Assembly: GCA_017985015.1 (NCBI GenBank)
Contig: JAGNYI010000009.1
Location: forward strand, 29,612-93,611
DNA from: Giesbergeria sp.
GTDB lineage: Bacteria > Pseudomonadota > Gammaproteobacteria > Burkholderiales > Burkholderiaceae_C
Direction of reading: 5' to 3'
Length of the DNA stretch: 64,000 nt
The notes under the pieces are model-generated. The model saw nothing but the letters and a program-made list of their open reading frames with translations. It did no database searches and was not told the DNA's origin. Below are positions 18,747 to 27,449 of the stretch, one piece after another. Positions within the stretch are counted from its first letter, which is position 1. Each line of letters starts with the position of its first letter. The translations under genes and the position numbers were made by a program.

Positions 18747-20267
18747 ATGACAATGAACTTTCCCCAGGTGGGCGTGGTGGGTGCGGGTGCGATGGGCCAA
18801 GGCATCGCACAAGTGTCGGTCCAAGCAGGCAGCACTGTCTTGCTGCAGGACGCCCGGGCAGGTGCTGCGCAGGCAGCTATCGAGGCCATAGAAGCGCAAT
18901 GGCGCAATATGTCGGAAAAAGGGCGCGCTACGTCCGAGCAAACGAGCCAGTGGCGAAAAGCGCTTCAGGTGGCCGACGATATTTCCGAACTGGCGCAGTG
19001 CACCCTGGTGATCGAGGCAATCGTTGAGGATCGACACGCCAAGCATGTCTTGTTTGAGCAACTGGAGTCCGTCGTGGCAGTCGACGCCGTGCTGGCTAGC
19101 AACACATCGTCGCTCTCCATTACCGAATTGGCTTGCGGCTTACGCCAACCCGGGCGTTTTTGCGGTTTCCATTTCTTCAATCCGGTCCCGCTGATGAAGC
19201 TTGTGGAAGTGGTTCCCGGGCTGCGAACGCATTCGGCAGTGTGCGAAAGTCTGGCTGATTTCGCTCGGAAGATGGGCCACACGCCCGTTCGCGCACAGGA
19301 TACGCCGGGATTCATCGTCAACCATGCCGGGCGCGGCTTTGGTACGGAAGCGCTGCGCATCGTTTCCGAGGGAGTGGCGGACTTTGCGACGGTGGACCGC
19401 ATTTTGCGCGAACAGGCAGGCTTTCGCCTGGGTCCGTTCGAGTTGATGGATTTGACCGGCCTTGATGTCTCACATCCGGTGATGGAATCCATCTACCGCC
19501 AGTTCTACGAGGAACCCCGTTTCCGTCCCAGCGTAATCACAGCGCAGCGCCTGGCTGCAGGCGTGTTGGGTCGCAAGAGCGGCGAAGGTTTTTATCGCTA
19601 TGCAGACGGTGCAGCACAGGTACCGGCCGAAGCACCTGTGCCGACAATGGGGCCGCTGCCTCCCGTGTGGGTCTCGCCACGCGCCGCACGCCGCACCGAG
19701 ATTTACCAATTGCTGAAAGATCTTGGCGCCTCCATCGAGACCGCGGCAGCACCGTCCGCGAAAGCGCTGTGCTTGGTGGCCCCGCTTGGCTTTGACATCA
19801 CCACCGTTGCTGTGGTGGAAGGCCTGGACCCGTCGCGCACCGTGGGGATTGACATGCTGATCAACGACGCCAGCACGCGCCGCCGCGTATTGGCTACGAA
19901 TCCCGCCAGTCGCGAGGACATGCGCGATGCCGCCCACGCCCTGTTCGCACGCGACGGCAAGCCGGTGAGCGTGCTGCGCGACAGCGGTGGTTTCGTGACC
20001 CAGCGCGTGGTTGCGCACATCGTGAACATTGCCTGCGATATCTGCCAGCAAGGTATTTGCAGCCCCGCTGATCTGGAGATGGCAGTCACACTCGGCTTGG
20101 GCTATCCGGTTGGCCCGCTGGCCATGGGCGACCGCTGGGGCCCTGCCAGCATTCTGGAAATCCTGTTCAACATGCAGACCGTCTACGGCGACCCGCGATA
20201 CCGCCCGAGCCCCTGGCTGCGTCGACGCGGTGCCCTGGGACTGAGCCTGACACACGTGGAGCACTGA
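18747..20267 (+). CDS. 3-hydroxyacyl-CoA dehydrogenase (two C-terminal domains, PaaH-like)
   Basis: 506 residues. NAD-dependent oxidation of 3-hydroxyacyl-CoA to 3-oxoacyl-CoA. The NAD site VGVVGAGAMGQGIA lies at residues ~8-21. Family blocks SSLSITELA and GFHFFNPVPLMKLVEVV follow, with the catalytic His in the HFFNP block. Two 3HCDH C-terminal domains are present (around GFIVNHAGRGF-to-FRPSV and the last ~110 residues from GGFVTQRVVAHIVN), as in PaaH-type enzymes rather than the short ~280-residue form. First of a rightward cluster; ends 1 nt before the next ATG. Alternative start ATG 18753. Confidence 0.92.
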   Translation: MTMNFPQVGVVGAGAMGQGIAQVSVQAGSTVLLQDARAGAAQAAIEAIEAQWRNMSEKGRATSEQTSQWRKALQVADDISELAQCTLVIEAIVEDRHAKHVLFEQLESVVAVDAVLASNTSSLSITELACGLRQPGRFCGFHFFNPVPLMKLVEVVPGLRTHSAVCESLADFARKMGHTPVRAQDTPGFIVNHAGRGFGTEALRIVSEGVADFATVDRILREQAGFRLGPFELMDLTGLDVSHPVMESIYRQFYEEPRFRPSVITAQRLAAGVLGRKSGEGFYRYADGAAQVPAEAPVPTMGPLPPVWVSPRAARRTEIYQLLKDLGASIETAAAPSAKALCLVAPLGFDITTVAVVEGLDPSRTVGIDMLINDASTRRRVLATNPASREDMRDAAHALFARDGKPVSVLRDSGGFVTQRVVAHIVNIACDICQQGICSPADLEMAVTLGLGYPVGPLAMGDRWGPASILEILFNMQTVYGDPRYRPSPWLRRRGALGLSLTHVEH

Positions 20268-20268
20268 C

Positions 20269-21048
20269 ATGGCCGCAGAACTCACCAGCCGCACCGAAGG
20301 TCAGACTCTGGTTCTGACGCTGAATCATCCGGGCCAGCTCAACACCTTGAGCCCTGACATGTACGCTGCAGGCATCGAGGCGCTCAACGGCGCCGAGCGC
20401 AGCGCCGAGGTCCGCTCTGTGGTGCTGACAGGCGCCGATGGCTTGTTCAGCGCCGGCGGAGACCTTGCGCGCTTGCGCGCCAACCGCAAATATCCGCCCG
20501 CGGTCCAGGCGGCAAGCATCGACGCGCTGCACGACTGGATTGAGACCATCCGCGCCTATCCAAAGCCCATCGTCGCTGCCGTCGAAGGGGCGGCGGCCGG
20601 TGCTGGCTTTTCCTTGGTGCTGGCCTGCGATTTCACCGTCGCATCGCGAAGCGCACGCTTCTCACTGGCATACAGCCGCGTGGGTCTCTCGCCCGACGGG
20701 GGCGCCAGTTGGGCCTTGGCGCATGCGGTGCCGCGGGCGCTGGCAGCACAGTGGCTGATGCTGGGTGAAGCGGTTTCGGCCGAACGCCTGCACGCGCTGG
20801 GCCTGATCAACCGCCTCACCGAGCCGGGAGCCGCGCTTGCGGGCGCGCTGGACCTCTGTGCAGGCCTCAATGCACATGCGCCGAATGTATTGGCCAGCGT
20901 CAAGGAACTGCTTTCCGAAGCAGTGGGAAGCGATCTGCATGCACAGTTGGCCCGTGAGCGCAGACATTTCGTTGAGAACCTGCACCATGAAAACGCGGGT
21001 GAAGGGATCGCGGCCTTCTTCGACAAGCGCGCGCCACTCTTTCGATAA
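20269..21048 (+). CDS. Crotonase-family enoyl-CoA hydratase/isomerase (PaaG-like)
   Basis: 259 residues with the crotonase fold: NHPGQLNTLSPDM, the oxyanion segment FSAGGDLARL, AAVEGAAAGAGFSLVLACD, and GLSPDGGASWAL. The first hydratase glutamate (normally in a G-CE-LA pattern) is replaced by GAGFSL, while the second acidic position is an Asp in SPDGG. That is the pattern of isomerases such as PaaG or of oxepin-CoA hydrolase-like proteins rather than classical hydratases. Coupled to the dehydrogenase (1-nt gap). The exact reaction is unknown. Confidence 0.85.
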   Translation: MAAELTSRTEGQTLVLTLNHPGQLNTLSPDMYAAGIEALNGAERSAEVRSVVLTGADGLFSAGGDLARLRANRKYPPAVQAASIDALHDWIETIRAYPKPIVAAVEGAAAGAGFSLVLACDFTVASRSARFSLAYSRVGLSPDGGASWALAHAVPRALAAQWLMLGEAVSAERLHALGLINRLTEPGAALAGALDLCAGLNAHAPNVLASVKELLSEAVGSDLHAQLARERRHFVENLHHENAGEGIAAFFDKRAPLFR

Positions 21049-21155
21049 CAGAGATACTGGCGTCCCACCCGCCAGTCCCCAAAGACGCTGCGATTCGAGT
21101 GCGCTGGTCCCCCACGCGACAACGAAGCCGCCACCAGTCACACAAAGGACAGACC

Positions 21156-21875
21156 ATGGACGACCCCATCCTTACTATCGATGAACGCGAGGCGATCAAT
21201 TCCGGTCGCTGGTTCTCCACCCTTTCTCCTTCGCTGCGACACGACATACTTCGATGCGCCTACGTCAAACGTTTCAAGGACGGCAGCCTGATTGCTGCCC
21301 GCGGCGATCCGCCCGAGGAATGGATCGCTTGTGCACGCGGCGCGGTGCGAGTGAGTTCAACGTCGATTTCGGGAAAGCAAATCACGCTGACCTATGTGGA
21401 GCCGGGCATCTGGTTTGGCGACGTGGCGATCTTCGATGGGGACCAGCGCACCCACGATGCCTACGCACACGGCGCGACCACCATCCTGTGCGTCGCCAAG
21501 GCCGATTTCAAGAAGATTCTGGCCAACCACGTGGAGTTCTACGAAGCCATGCTGCGCCTGCACGCGCGGCGTATTCGCCAGCTCTACGGTCTGGTGGAGG
21601 ATCTCAACACCCTGCCCTTGCGCGCACGTCTTGCCAAGCAGTTGCTGCATTTGGTACGCAGCTACGGCATCTCCAGCCTCTCGAACAACGAAGAAATGCG
21701 CATCGGCCTGCAACTGGCGCAGGAGGAACTGGCGCAGCTCCTGGGTGCTTCGCGCCAGCGAGTGAATCAGGAACTCAAGGCCATGGAGCGCGAAGACATC
21801 ATTCGGATCGAGCCCGGGGGCCTGGTGGTGCGCGACCGATCTGCGCTGATGCGGCTGACAGAAATAGACACTTAG
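21156..21875 (+). CDS. Crp/Fnr-family transcriptional regulator
   Basis: 239 residues. An N-terminal cyclic-nucleotide-binding-like beta roll (residues ~18-130), a dimerisation helix (EAMLRLHARRIRQLYGLVEDL), and a C-terminal HTH of the Crp type with recognition segment QEELAQLLGASRQRVNQELK (about 185-204). The Fnr iron-sulfur cysteine cluster is not present. Ribosome site AAAGGAC precedes ATG 21156. Embedded between the crotonase and kinase genes, so it is a likely local regulator of the acyl-CoA cluster (inference). The effector is unknown; the cyclase gene 3 kb away is noted but not linked by evidence. Confidence 0.9.
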   Translation: MDDPILTIDEREAINSGRWFSTLSPSLRHDILRCAYVKRFKDGSLIAARGDPPEEWIACARGAVRVSSTSISGKQITLTYVEPGIWFGDVAIFDGDQRTHDAYAHGATTILCVAKADFKKILANHVEFYEAMLRLHARRIRQLYGLVEDLNTLPLRARLAKQLLHLVRSYGISSLSNNEEMRIGLQLAQEELAQLLGASRQRVNQELKAMEREDIIRIEPGGLVVRDRSALMRLTEIDT

Positions 21876-21888
21876 GAAAAATCCTGCC

Positions 21889-22974
21889 ATGAGCAACTTT
21901 GACCACTTCGTCGGAACCCGCGAGGTATCGGGTGCTCATGCCTTCGACACCGATGTGCTGAGCGCTTGGCTGGCGCCCAGGCTGGAGGGTTTTTCGGGCC
22001 CGTTGCAGGTGGAGATGTTCAAGGGGGGGCAGTCCAACCCGACCTACAAATTGATCACTCCGGCGCGCAACTACGTAATGCGTTCCAAGCCCGGACCAGT
22101 GGCCAAACTGCTTCCCTCAGCGCACGCCATCGAGCGGGAGTTTGCCGTGATGAGCGGCCTGCAGGGCACACAAGTGCCCGTCCCCCACATGCACGTACTG
22201 TGCGAAGACGAAAGCATCATCGGTCGCGCCTTCTACATCATGGAGTACATGGAAGGCCGCGTGCTATGGGACCAGGCATTGCCCGGCATGACGCCGGCCG
22301 AACGCAGCGCAATTTACGATGAAACCAACCGGGTGATCTCCGCGCTGCACACTGTGCCGTTTGCTGAGCAGGGGCTGGCGGGATACGGAAAACCAGGCAA
22401 CTACTTCGAGCGCCAGATTGGCCGCTGGAGCAAACAGTACCTGGCGTCCATCACGCAGCCCATTGCCGAGATGGACCGGCTGATGGAATGGCTGCCAGCA
22501 CACATTCCTGCTGGCGCCCGTGACGAAAGCCGAACCTCCATCGTGCACGGTGACTTCCGGCTCGACAACCTCATGTTCCACCCCAGCGAGCCGCGCGCAA
22601 TTGCCGTATTGGACTGGGAGCTTTCCACACTCGGCCATCCGCTGGCCGACTTCAGCTACCACTGCATGGCCTGGCACATTCCCCCGGGAATGTTTCGCGG
22701 CATTGGGGGGCTGGACCACCAGGCGCTGGGCATTCCCACCGAGGCCGAGTACATCCGGCGCTACTGCGAGCGTACGGGTCTTGCCACGCCCGACGAGTTG
22801 GCGCGCGACTGGAATTTCTATCTGGCCTACAACCTGTTTCGGCTGGCAGCGATCCTGCAAGGCATTGCCAAGCGCGTCGAAGCGGGCACGGCCTCAAGCG
22901 CCCAGGCCAAGGCCTCGGCCGCCGGTGCGCGGCCGCTCGCGGAAATGGCCTGGGGCTTTGCCCAGACCTCCTGA
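21889..22974 (+). CDS. Phosphotransferase family protein (ACAD10/11 kinase-domain-like)
   Basis: 361 residues with the APH/choline-kinase fold. Brenner-type catalytic motif VHGDFRLDN (HGD at 220-222) and the metal motif [16 protein letters not shown] are intact, and GGQSNPTY plays the glycine-loop role near the N-terminus. Homologues next to ACAD11-like dehydrogenases include LvaA of the levulinate pathway, which phosphorylates a 4-hydroxyacyl-CoA; the same role here is inferred. Starts 13 nt after the regulator and is followed after 35 bp by the dehydrogenase. Confidence 0.85.
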   Translation: MSNFDHFVGTREVSGAHAFDTDVLSAWLAPRLEGFSGPLQVEMFKGGQSNPTYKLITPARNYVMRSKPGPVAKLLPSAHAIEREFAVMSGLQGTQVPVPHMHVLCEDESIIGRAFYIMEYMEGRVLWDQALPGMTPAERSAIYDETNRVISALHTVPFAEQGLAGYGKPGNYFERQIGRWSKQYLASITQPIAEMDRLMEWLPAHIPAGARDESRTSIVHGDFRLDNLMFHPSEPRAIAVLDWELSTLGHPLADFSYHCMAWHIPPGMFRGIGGLDHQALGIPTEAEYIRRYCERTGLATPDELARDWNFYLAYNLFRLAAILQGIAKRVEAGTASSAQAKASAAGARPLAEMAWGFAQTS

Positions 22975-23009
22975 CTCGCCACCGTACCCCTGTTTTTGAA
23001 GGAGATCCC

Positions 23010-24257
23010 ATGGACTTTGACTACTCACCCAAAACCAAGGACTTGCAGGCCCGGCTGCTCCAGTTCATGGATGACTACATCTATCCCGCCGAGGCCGCCT
23101 ACACGGCTGAACTGGCCGCCAACACGGCCGCCGGCAAACGCTGGACACCGCTGGAGACGATTGAACAACTCAAGCCCAAGGCGCAGGCCGCCGGGCTCTG
23201 GAATTTGTTTCTGCCTGTGGACACGGCCGAAGCCTCTGGCTACCAGGGCGCTGGCCTGACCAACCAGGAGTACGCACCCCTGGCCGAAATCATGGGGCGT
23301 GTGCTGTGGTCGAGCGAAGTCTTCAATTGCTCGGCGCCCGACACCGGCAACATGGAAACCATCGCCCGCTACGGCGACGATGCCAACAAGGCGCGCTGGC
23401 TCAAGCCCCTGCTGGAGGGCAAGATCCGATCGGCCTTTGCCATGACCGAGCCAGACGTCGCGTCGAGCGACGCCACCAACATTGAAACCCGCATCGAACG
23501 CCAGGGGGACGAATACGTCATCAATGGTCGCAAATGGTGGACTTCGGGCGCCAATGACCCGCGCTGCTCCGTGTTCATCACCATGGGCAAGACCGATCCG
23601 CAAGCGCCGCGCCATTCGCAGCAGAGCATGATTCTGGTTCCCGCCGACACTGCGGGGGTGAAGATCGTGCGAGCGCTTAACGTGTTTGGCTACGACGACG
23701 CACCGCACGGCCACGCCGAAGTGCTGTTTGAAAACGTGCGTGTGCCCGCCTCCAACATTCTGCTGGGCGAAGGCCGCGGCTTCGAGATCGCACAAGGGCG
23801 CCTGGGCCCGGGGCGTATTCACCATTGCATGCGCCTGATTGGGTTGGCCGAGCGTGCGCTGGAGCTGATGTGCAAGCGCTCGATGTCGCGCGTCGCTTTT
23901 GGAAAGACCGTGGCCCAGCAAGGCGTGACCCAAGAGCGCATCGCCGAAGCACGCTGCAAGATCGACATGGCACGCCTGCTCACCCTCAAGGCCGCCTGGA
24001 TGATGGACGTGGCCGGCAACAAGGTGGCCAAGACGGAGATCGCGATGATCAAGGTTGTCGCCCCCACCATGGCCTGCGAAGTCATCGATTGGGCGATCCA
24101 GGCCCACGGCGGCGGTGGCGTGAGCAATGATTTTCCGCTGGCGTTTTCCTACGCGCAGGCGCGCACGCTGCGTTTTGCCGACGGCCCGGACGAAGTGCAC
24201 CGCGCCTCGATCGCCAAAATGGAACTCGGCAAATACGCGCCACCCAAGGCGCACTGA
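23010..24257 (+). CDS. Acyl-CoA dehydrogenase family protein (ACAD11/LvaC-like)
   Basis: 415 residues. Flavoprotein of the acyl-CoA dehydrogenase fold. Seen: [15 protein letters not shown] (acyl/FAD loop), [41 protein letters not shown], the [15 protein letters not shown] block and the terminal [15 protein letters not shown]. These details match the longer ACAD10/11 type rather than classical beta-oxidation enzymes. Paired with the kinase just upstream. GGAG ribosome site before ATG 23010. Last gene of the cluster; repeat R4 follows. Confidence 0.9.
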   Translation: MDFDYSPKTKDLQARLLQFMDDYIYPAEAAYTAELAANTAAGKRWTPLETIEQLKPKAQAAGLWNLFLPVDTAEASGYQGAGLTNQEYAPLAEIMGRVLWSSEVFNCSAPDTGNMETIARYGDDANKARWLKPLLEGKIRSAFAMTEPDVASSDATNIETRIERQGDEYVINGRKWWTSGANDPRCSVFITMGKTDPQAPRHSQQSMILVPADTAGVKIVRALNVFGYDDAPHGHAEVLFENVRVPASNILLGEGRGFEIAQGRLGPGRIHHCMRLIGLAERALELMCKRSMSRVAFGKTVAQQGVTQERIAEARCKIDMARLLTLKAAWMMDVAGNKVAKTEIAMIKVVAPTMACEVIDWAIQAHGGGGVSNDFPLAFSYAQARTLRFADGPDEVHRASIAKMELGKYAPPKAH

Positions 24258-24329
24258 GCAAACACAGAGCACACCCTGCGGTTGGCAGGCCGCAGTTGAA
24301 GGGCACACGCCAGTGCGCGTCGTGGCCCT

Positions 24330-24394
24330 CCAATTGCTACTAAATAGATAGCTACTAGTGCTTATCAAATAAGCGCTAGCAGACATTTTTAGCT
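24330..24394 (+). repeat. Dispersed two-hairpin repeat, copy R4
   Basis: Complete copy: TTGCTACTAAATAGATAGCT arm, core CTAGTGCTTAT-CAA-ATAAGCGCTAG (24355-24379; 11-bp stem with one G-T pair), then a T-rich tail TTTTTAGCT. The tail provides the stop codon of the convergent cyclase gene (24389-24391). Confidence 0.85.
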
Positions 24395-25315
24395 CAACTT
24401 CATGCTGCTGCCGGTAACATGAAACTTCAGCACGGGAGCACCGGGCCCGAAGGCAATGCCCAAGGAAATGGTGCCGCTACCGTGAAGGATGCAGGCGTCG
24501 CGCCGCAGTCGTACCTCAGCGTCGCTGCCGTCAAAGCGAACCCAGCTGCCAAAGCTGCTCAGATCGGTCAGCGTGAACACCCCCTGCCGCCAGTCGATGC
24601 GCGCATGCATGCGCGAGACGCGCGGATCATGGACAAAGCAATCGGCCTCGGGCGAACGCCCCACATGTACGGGGACCTCGTCCGAGTTGAACACGCGCTT
24701 CTCGTCTGTCCACGCCAGCTCCACCGTGCCCAGCACATTGTCGAGCGGGGCGAGCACGCTCGGCAGCAGTGCGTGCTGCGTCAACGCCTCCTGGGGCTGG
24801 TCGTCGCGCCAATCTGCCTGGTAGACCACCTGCGACTCGGACTTGCCCCGGATGTCAAACATCCCCAGCCGCCGAAAATGCACACGCGGCACGACACCAG
24901 CGTCCACGGCCGTGGCGTCTGTGACCCAAATCTCGCTGGCACCCGCCCGCTCGCACAGACGCGAGGCGACGTTGACAGCGTCGCCATAGGTGTCACCTTC
25001 GAGTTCCACCACTTCACCGGTGGCGACGCCAATCCGTATCGCCATGCGCATCGGTTCCGCCCAGCGCGCCAGCGTGAGCTGGTGGTCACGCTGCAAATCG
25101 GCAGCGGCATGGACTGCGGCGTGAGCGTCGGTGAAAACGCTCAGCACGCCATCGCCCAGCTCCTTCACCACGCGGCCGCCATGGCCGACCACGACATCTC
25201 CCATCCAGCGCGTCAGGCGCGTAACGGCCTGTGAAGCGCGCTCGTTGCCAAGGGACTCATAGAGGGCCGTGCTTCCCGACAGATCAGAAAACACTACGGT
25301 GGCAAAGATGCGCAA
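24389..25315 (-). CDS. Class III adenylate/guanylate cyclase with C-terminal FHA domain
   Basis: 308 residues. The cyclase domain (about 1-175) keeps the key residues: metal aspartate in VVFSDLSGST, second metal aspartate in KELGDGVLSVF, and the transition-state Asn/Arg pair in DAVNVASRL. The FHA domain (about 210-290) shows VGRSPEADCFV, SRMHARI and DLSSFGSWV, the phosphothreonine-binding pattern. No membrane segment. The start is a TTG at 25315 (RIFATVVFSDLSG follows); other starts would cut the catalytic domain. Product cAMP is likely, but cGMP cannot be excluded. It lies 73 bp downstream of the flavoprotein gene on the same strand. Confidence 0.88.
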   Translation of the reverse strand: MRIFATVVFSDLSGSTALYESLGNERASQAVTRLTRWMGDVVVGHGGRVVKELGDGVLSVFTDAHAAVHAAADLQRDHQLTLARWAEPMRMAIRIGVATGEVVELEGDTYGDAVNVASRLCERAGASEIWVTDATAVDAGVVPRVHFRRLGMFDIRGKSESQVVYQADWRDDQPQEALTQHALLPSVLAPLDNVLGTVELAWTDEKRVFNSDEVPVHVGRSPEADCFVHDPRVSRMHARIDWRQGVFTLTDLSSFGSWVRFDGSDAEVRLRRDACILHGSGTISLGIAFGPGAPVLKFHVTGSSMKLS

Positions 25316-25388
25316 GAGAACAGCCTGAAGATAGATTGCTAAAGAAACAGTTTAAAACAGCCCCATGCATTTGGCTGCAATATGCGTG

Positions 25389-26738
25389 TCAGATCGATGC
25401 ATTTGCGCCAACGCCGAGCCACAGCGCCGCACCCTCTCCTGCCACCCTGCCGCTGGCAATGCAGGCAGTGAGCAGGTAGCCTCCCGTCGGTGCCTCCCAA
25501 TCGAGCATCTCGCCGCAACAGAACACGCCCGGACGGCGCGTCAGCATCAAATGCTCGTTCAGGTCTTCCAGCGCCACGCCACCCGCCGTGCTGATGGCTT
25601 CGGCCACCGGACGCGCGGCACACAGCACCAGCGGCAGCTCCTTGATCGCAGCGGCCAGCAACGCCGGGTCAGCCATTTGCTCCTTGCTAAGCACCTCGTG
25701 CAGCAAACCCATCTTCACGCCGCCCAGACCCAAGCGGCTCTTGAGATGGCTCGACAACGAGCGCGCACCGCGCGGATGGGCGGTCTCGCTCAATACCCGT
25801 TCTGCGCTGTGGTCCGGCAGCAGATCAAGATGCACTGTGGCGCTGTGGTTCCGAGCGATTTCCTCGCGAACCAGGGCCGAAACGGCGTAAATGAGACTGC
25901 CTTCCACTCCAGTCGCCGTGACCACGAACTCGCCGCGCCGGGAGAAGCTCGCCCCCACCGCATCGGTAAAGCGCAAAGCCACCGACTTGAGCGCAGCGCC
26001 TGCGTACCGCTCGACAAAGTGCGGCGTCCAGCCGCTGGGCGACGCCCCGCCCTGACCGAACAGCTCCTTGAGGAACTCCCGCCGGCTCTCGCCACGCAAG
26101 CCCTGGCCCCCTACAACGTCGAAACCGCAGTTGGCAGGAGCCAACGGCTGTACGCGGGTGCCATCAGCCGCCAAAGCCTCTACCCAAGCGCCGTCGGAAC
26201 CCAGCTGTGGCCAGCTGGCCCCACCCAGCGCCAGCACCGTCACACCCGCTGCGACGCGGTAGGCCCCCGCAGGGCCTTGAAACAGCAGCGTGCCATCGTC
26301 GGCCCAGCCGTGCCAGCGCTGGCGCATATGGAACTGCACCCCTGCAGCGCGTAGACGTACCAGCCAGGCGCGAAGCAGCGGCGCGGCCTTCATTTCCGCT
26401 GGAAACACCCGCCCCGAGGTGCCCACAAACGTGTCAATCCCCAAGGCTTGCGCCCAGGCACGCACCTGGTCCGCACCGAAGCGCGCCAGCCAGGGCGCCA
26501 CCCAGGGGGCGCGCGCACCATAGCGGCTCAGGAACACGTCGGCGGGCTCGGAATGGGTAAGGTTGAGCCCACCCCTTCCGGCCAGAAGGAATTTGCGCCC
26601 CACCGAGGGCATGGCGTCGTACACATGCACCTGGCGCCCCGCAGCGGCGAGTTGCTGGGCCGCCATCAGGCCGGCCGGGCCGCCGCCGATGACGACGGTA
26701 TCGTGCGAATGCACCGAATCATTCAGGCCTTGCTGCAA
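25389..26738 (-). CDS. NAD(P)/FAD-dependent oxidoreductase, HI0933/YhiN-type flavoprotein
   Basis: About 449 residues. The N-terminal FAD motif [13 protein letters not shown] and the family's [18 protein letters not shown] block are diagnostic of HI0933-like flavoproteins of unknown substrate. C-terminal [10 protein letters not shown] and [20 protein letters not shown] match the second FAD contact. Start: TTG 26738 is chosen because AAGGA lies 8 nt before it; GTG 26714 (right before the FAD motif) is the alternative. ATG 26786 has no such site. It is divergent from trxA. Function unknown; some relatives are annotated as tRNA or cofactor oxidoreductases without proof. Confidence 0.82.
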   Translation of the reverse strand: MQQGLNDSVHSHDTVVIGGGPAGLMAAQQLAAAGRQVHVYDAMPSVGRKFLLAGRGGLNLTHSEPADVFLSRYGARAPWVAPWLARFGADQVRAWAQALGIDTFVGTSGRVFPAEMKAAPLLRAWLVRLRAAGVQFHMRQRWHGWADDGTLLFQGPAGAYRVAAGVTVLALGGASWPQLGSDGAWVEALAADGTRVQPLAPANCGFDVVGGQGLRGESRREFLKELFGQGGASPSGWTPHFVERYAGAALKSVALRFTDAVGASFSRRGEFVVTATGVEGSLIYAVSALVREEIARNHSATVHLDLLPDHSAERVLSETAHPRGARSLSSHLKSRLGLGGVKMGLLHEVLSKEQMADPALLAAAIKELPLVLCAARPVAEAISTAGGVALEDLNEHLMLTRRPGVFCCGEMLDWEAPTGGYLLTACIASGRVAGEGAALWLGVGANASI

Positions 26739-26759
26739 TTTCGAGATCCTTCCATATCG

Positions 26760-26793
26760 TATTTCGCTATGACTGTGATAGCGCATTTCGCTA
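26760..26793 (+). promoter_or_regulatory. Symmetric operator-like element between flavoprotein and trxA genes
   Basis: Three alternating half-sites: CGCTAT (26765-26770), ATAGCG (26778-26783), CGCTA (26789-26793). They form two overlapping inverted repeats with 7-nt and 5-nt spacers, and ATTTCGCTA is a direct repeat (26761-26769 and 26785-26793). The position in a divergent promoter region suggests a regulator site; no regulator is known. Confidence 0.4.
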
Positions 26794-26870
26794 CCGTCGC
26801 GGGCAAGTGTGCAGTGGTTTCTGTCACAATGAATGGACTCTATCTCTTTCGCACCCGTCAAAGGAAAAGC

Positions 26871-27203
26871 ATGGCCAGCGACCTCATCAAACATCTTTCC
26901 GACGCCAGCTTCGAGGCCGACGTACTCAAATCGTCCACCCCCGTTCTGGTGGACTATTGGGCCGAATGGTGCGGCCCCTGCAAGATGATTGCCCCCATTC
27001 TTGATGAAGTGGCCGCCAGCCACCAAGGCAAGCTGCAAGTGGCCAAGATGAACGTGGACGACAACCGCGAAGTGCCTGCACGCTACGGCATCCGTGGCAT
27101 TCCCACGCTGATGCTGTTCAAGAACGGTGAGCTTGCCGCGACCAAGGTGGGCGCCATGAGCAAGGCGCAACTCACCGCCTTTATCGAGCAACAACTCGCC
27201 TGA
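26871..27203 (+). CDS. trxA: Thioredoxin 1
   Basis: 110 residues. General cytosolic protein-disulfide reductase. Active site WCGPC at residues 33-37 in the usual [17 protein letters not shown] context, cis-proline in [15 protein letters not shown], and the expected single-domain length. AAAGGAAAAG precedes ATG 26871. It sits before rho, a common proteobacterial order, but with a 246-bp gap that contains a separate promoter candidate. Confidence 0.97.
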   Translation: MASDLIKHLSDASFEADVLKSSTPVLVDYWAEWCGPCKMIAPILDEVAASHQGKLQVAKMNVDDNREVPARYGIRGIPTLMLFKNGELAATKVGAMSKAQLTAFIEQQLA

Positions 27204-27212
27204 TTTTCCCGC

Positions 27213-27242
27213 GCGTGCAGTCCTGCCCCAATGGCTGCACGC
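27213..27242 (+). promoter_or_regulatory. Hairpin after trxA
   Basis: Stem GCGTGCAG / CTGCACGC with a 14-nt loop, 10 nt after the trxA stop. There is no T-run, so it is at best a weak or Rho-assisted terminator or an mRNA 3'-end stabiliser. Confidence 0.4.
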
Positions 27243-27306
27243 AACGCGCCTAATTTGTTGACCTAGATGTCCATGCCGATCCCCCGCATCCGGCCCATTT
27301 TTTTCC

Positions 27307-27315
27307 TGTCATAAT
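27307..27315 (+). promoter_or_regulatory. Candidate extended -10 promoter for rho
   Basis: TGT-CATAAT, an extended -10-like sequence after a T-rich stretch, leaving a leader of about 130 nt before rho. No clear -35. Long rho leaders are known sites of autoregulation, but nothing here proves that. Confidence 0.4.
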
Positions 27316-27449
27316 CTTTTCTGCTCACTGCGTCGCAAACCCATGCGATCGGTTCGAGCAACTTCAGACGTGCCAAGCCCGCGTTCCGCGGCTCTCCTGG
27401 CATCCAGCCTCTCCCCCTGATTCATACCACTCCGCTCAGGAGTTTCTCC

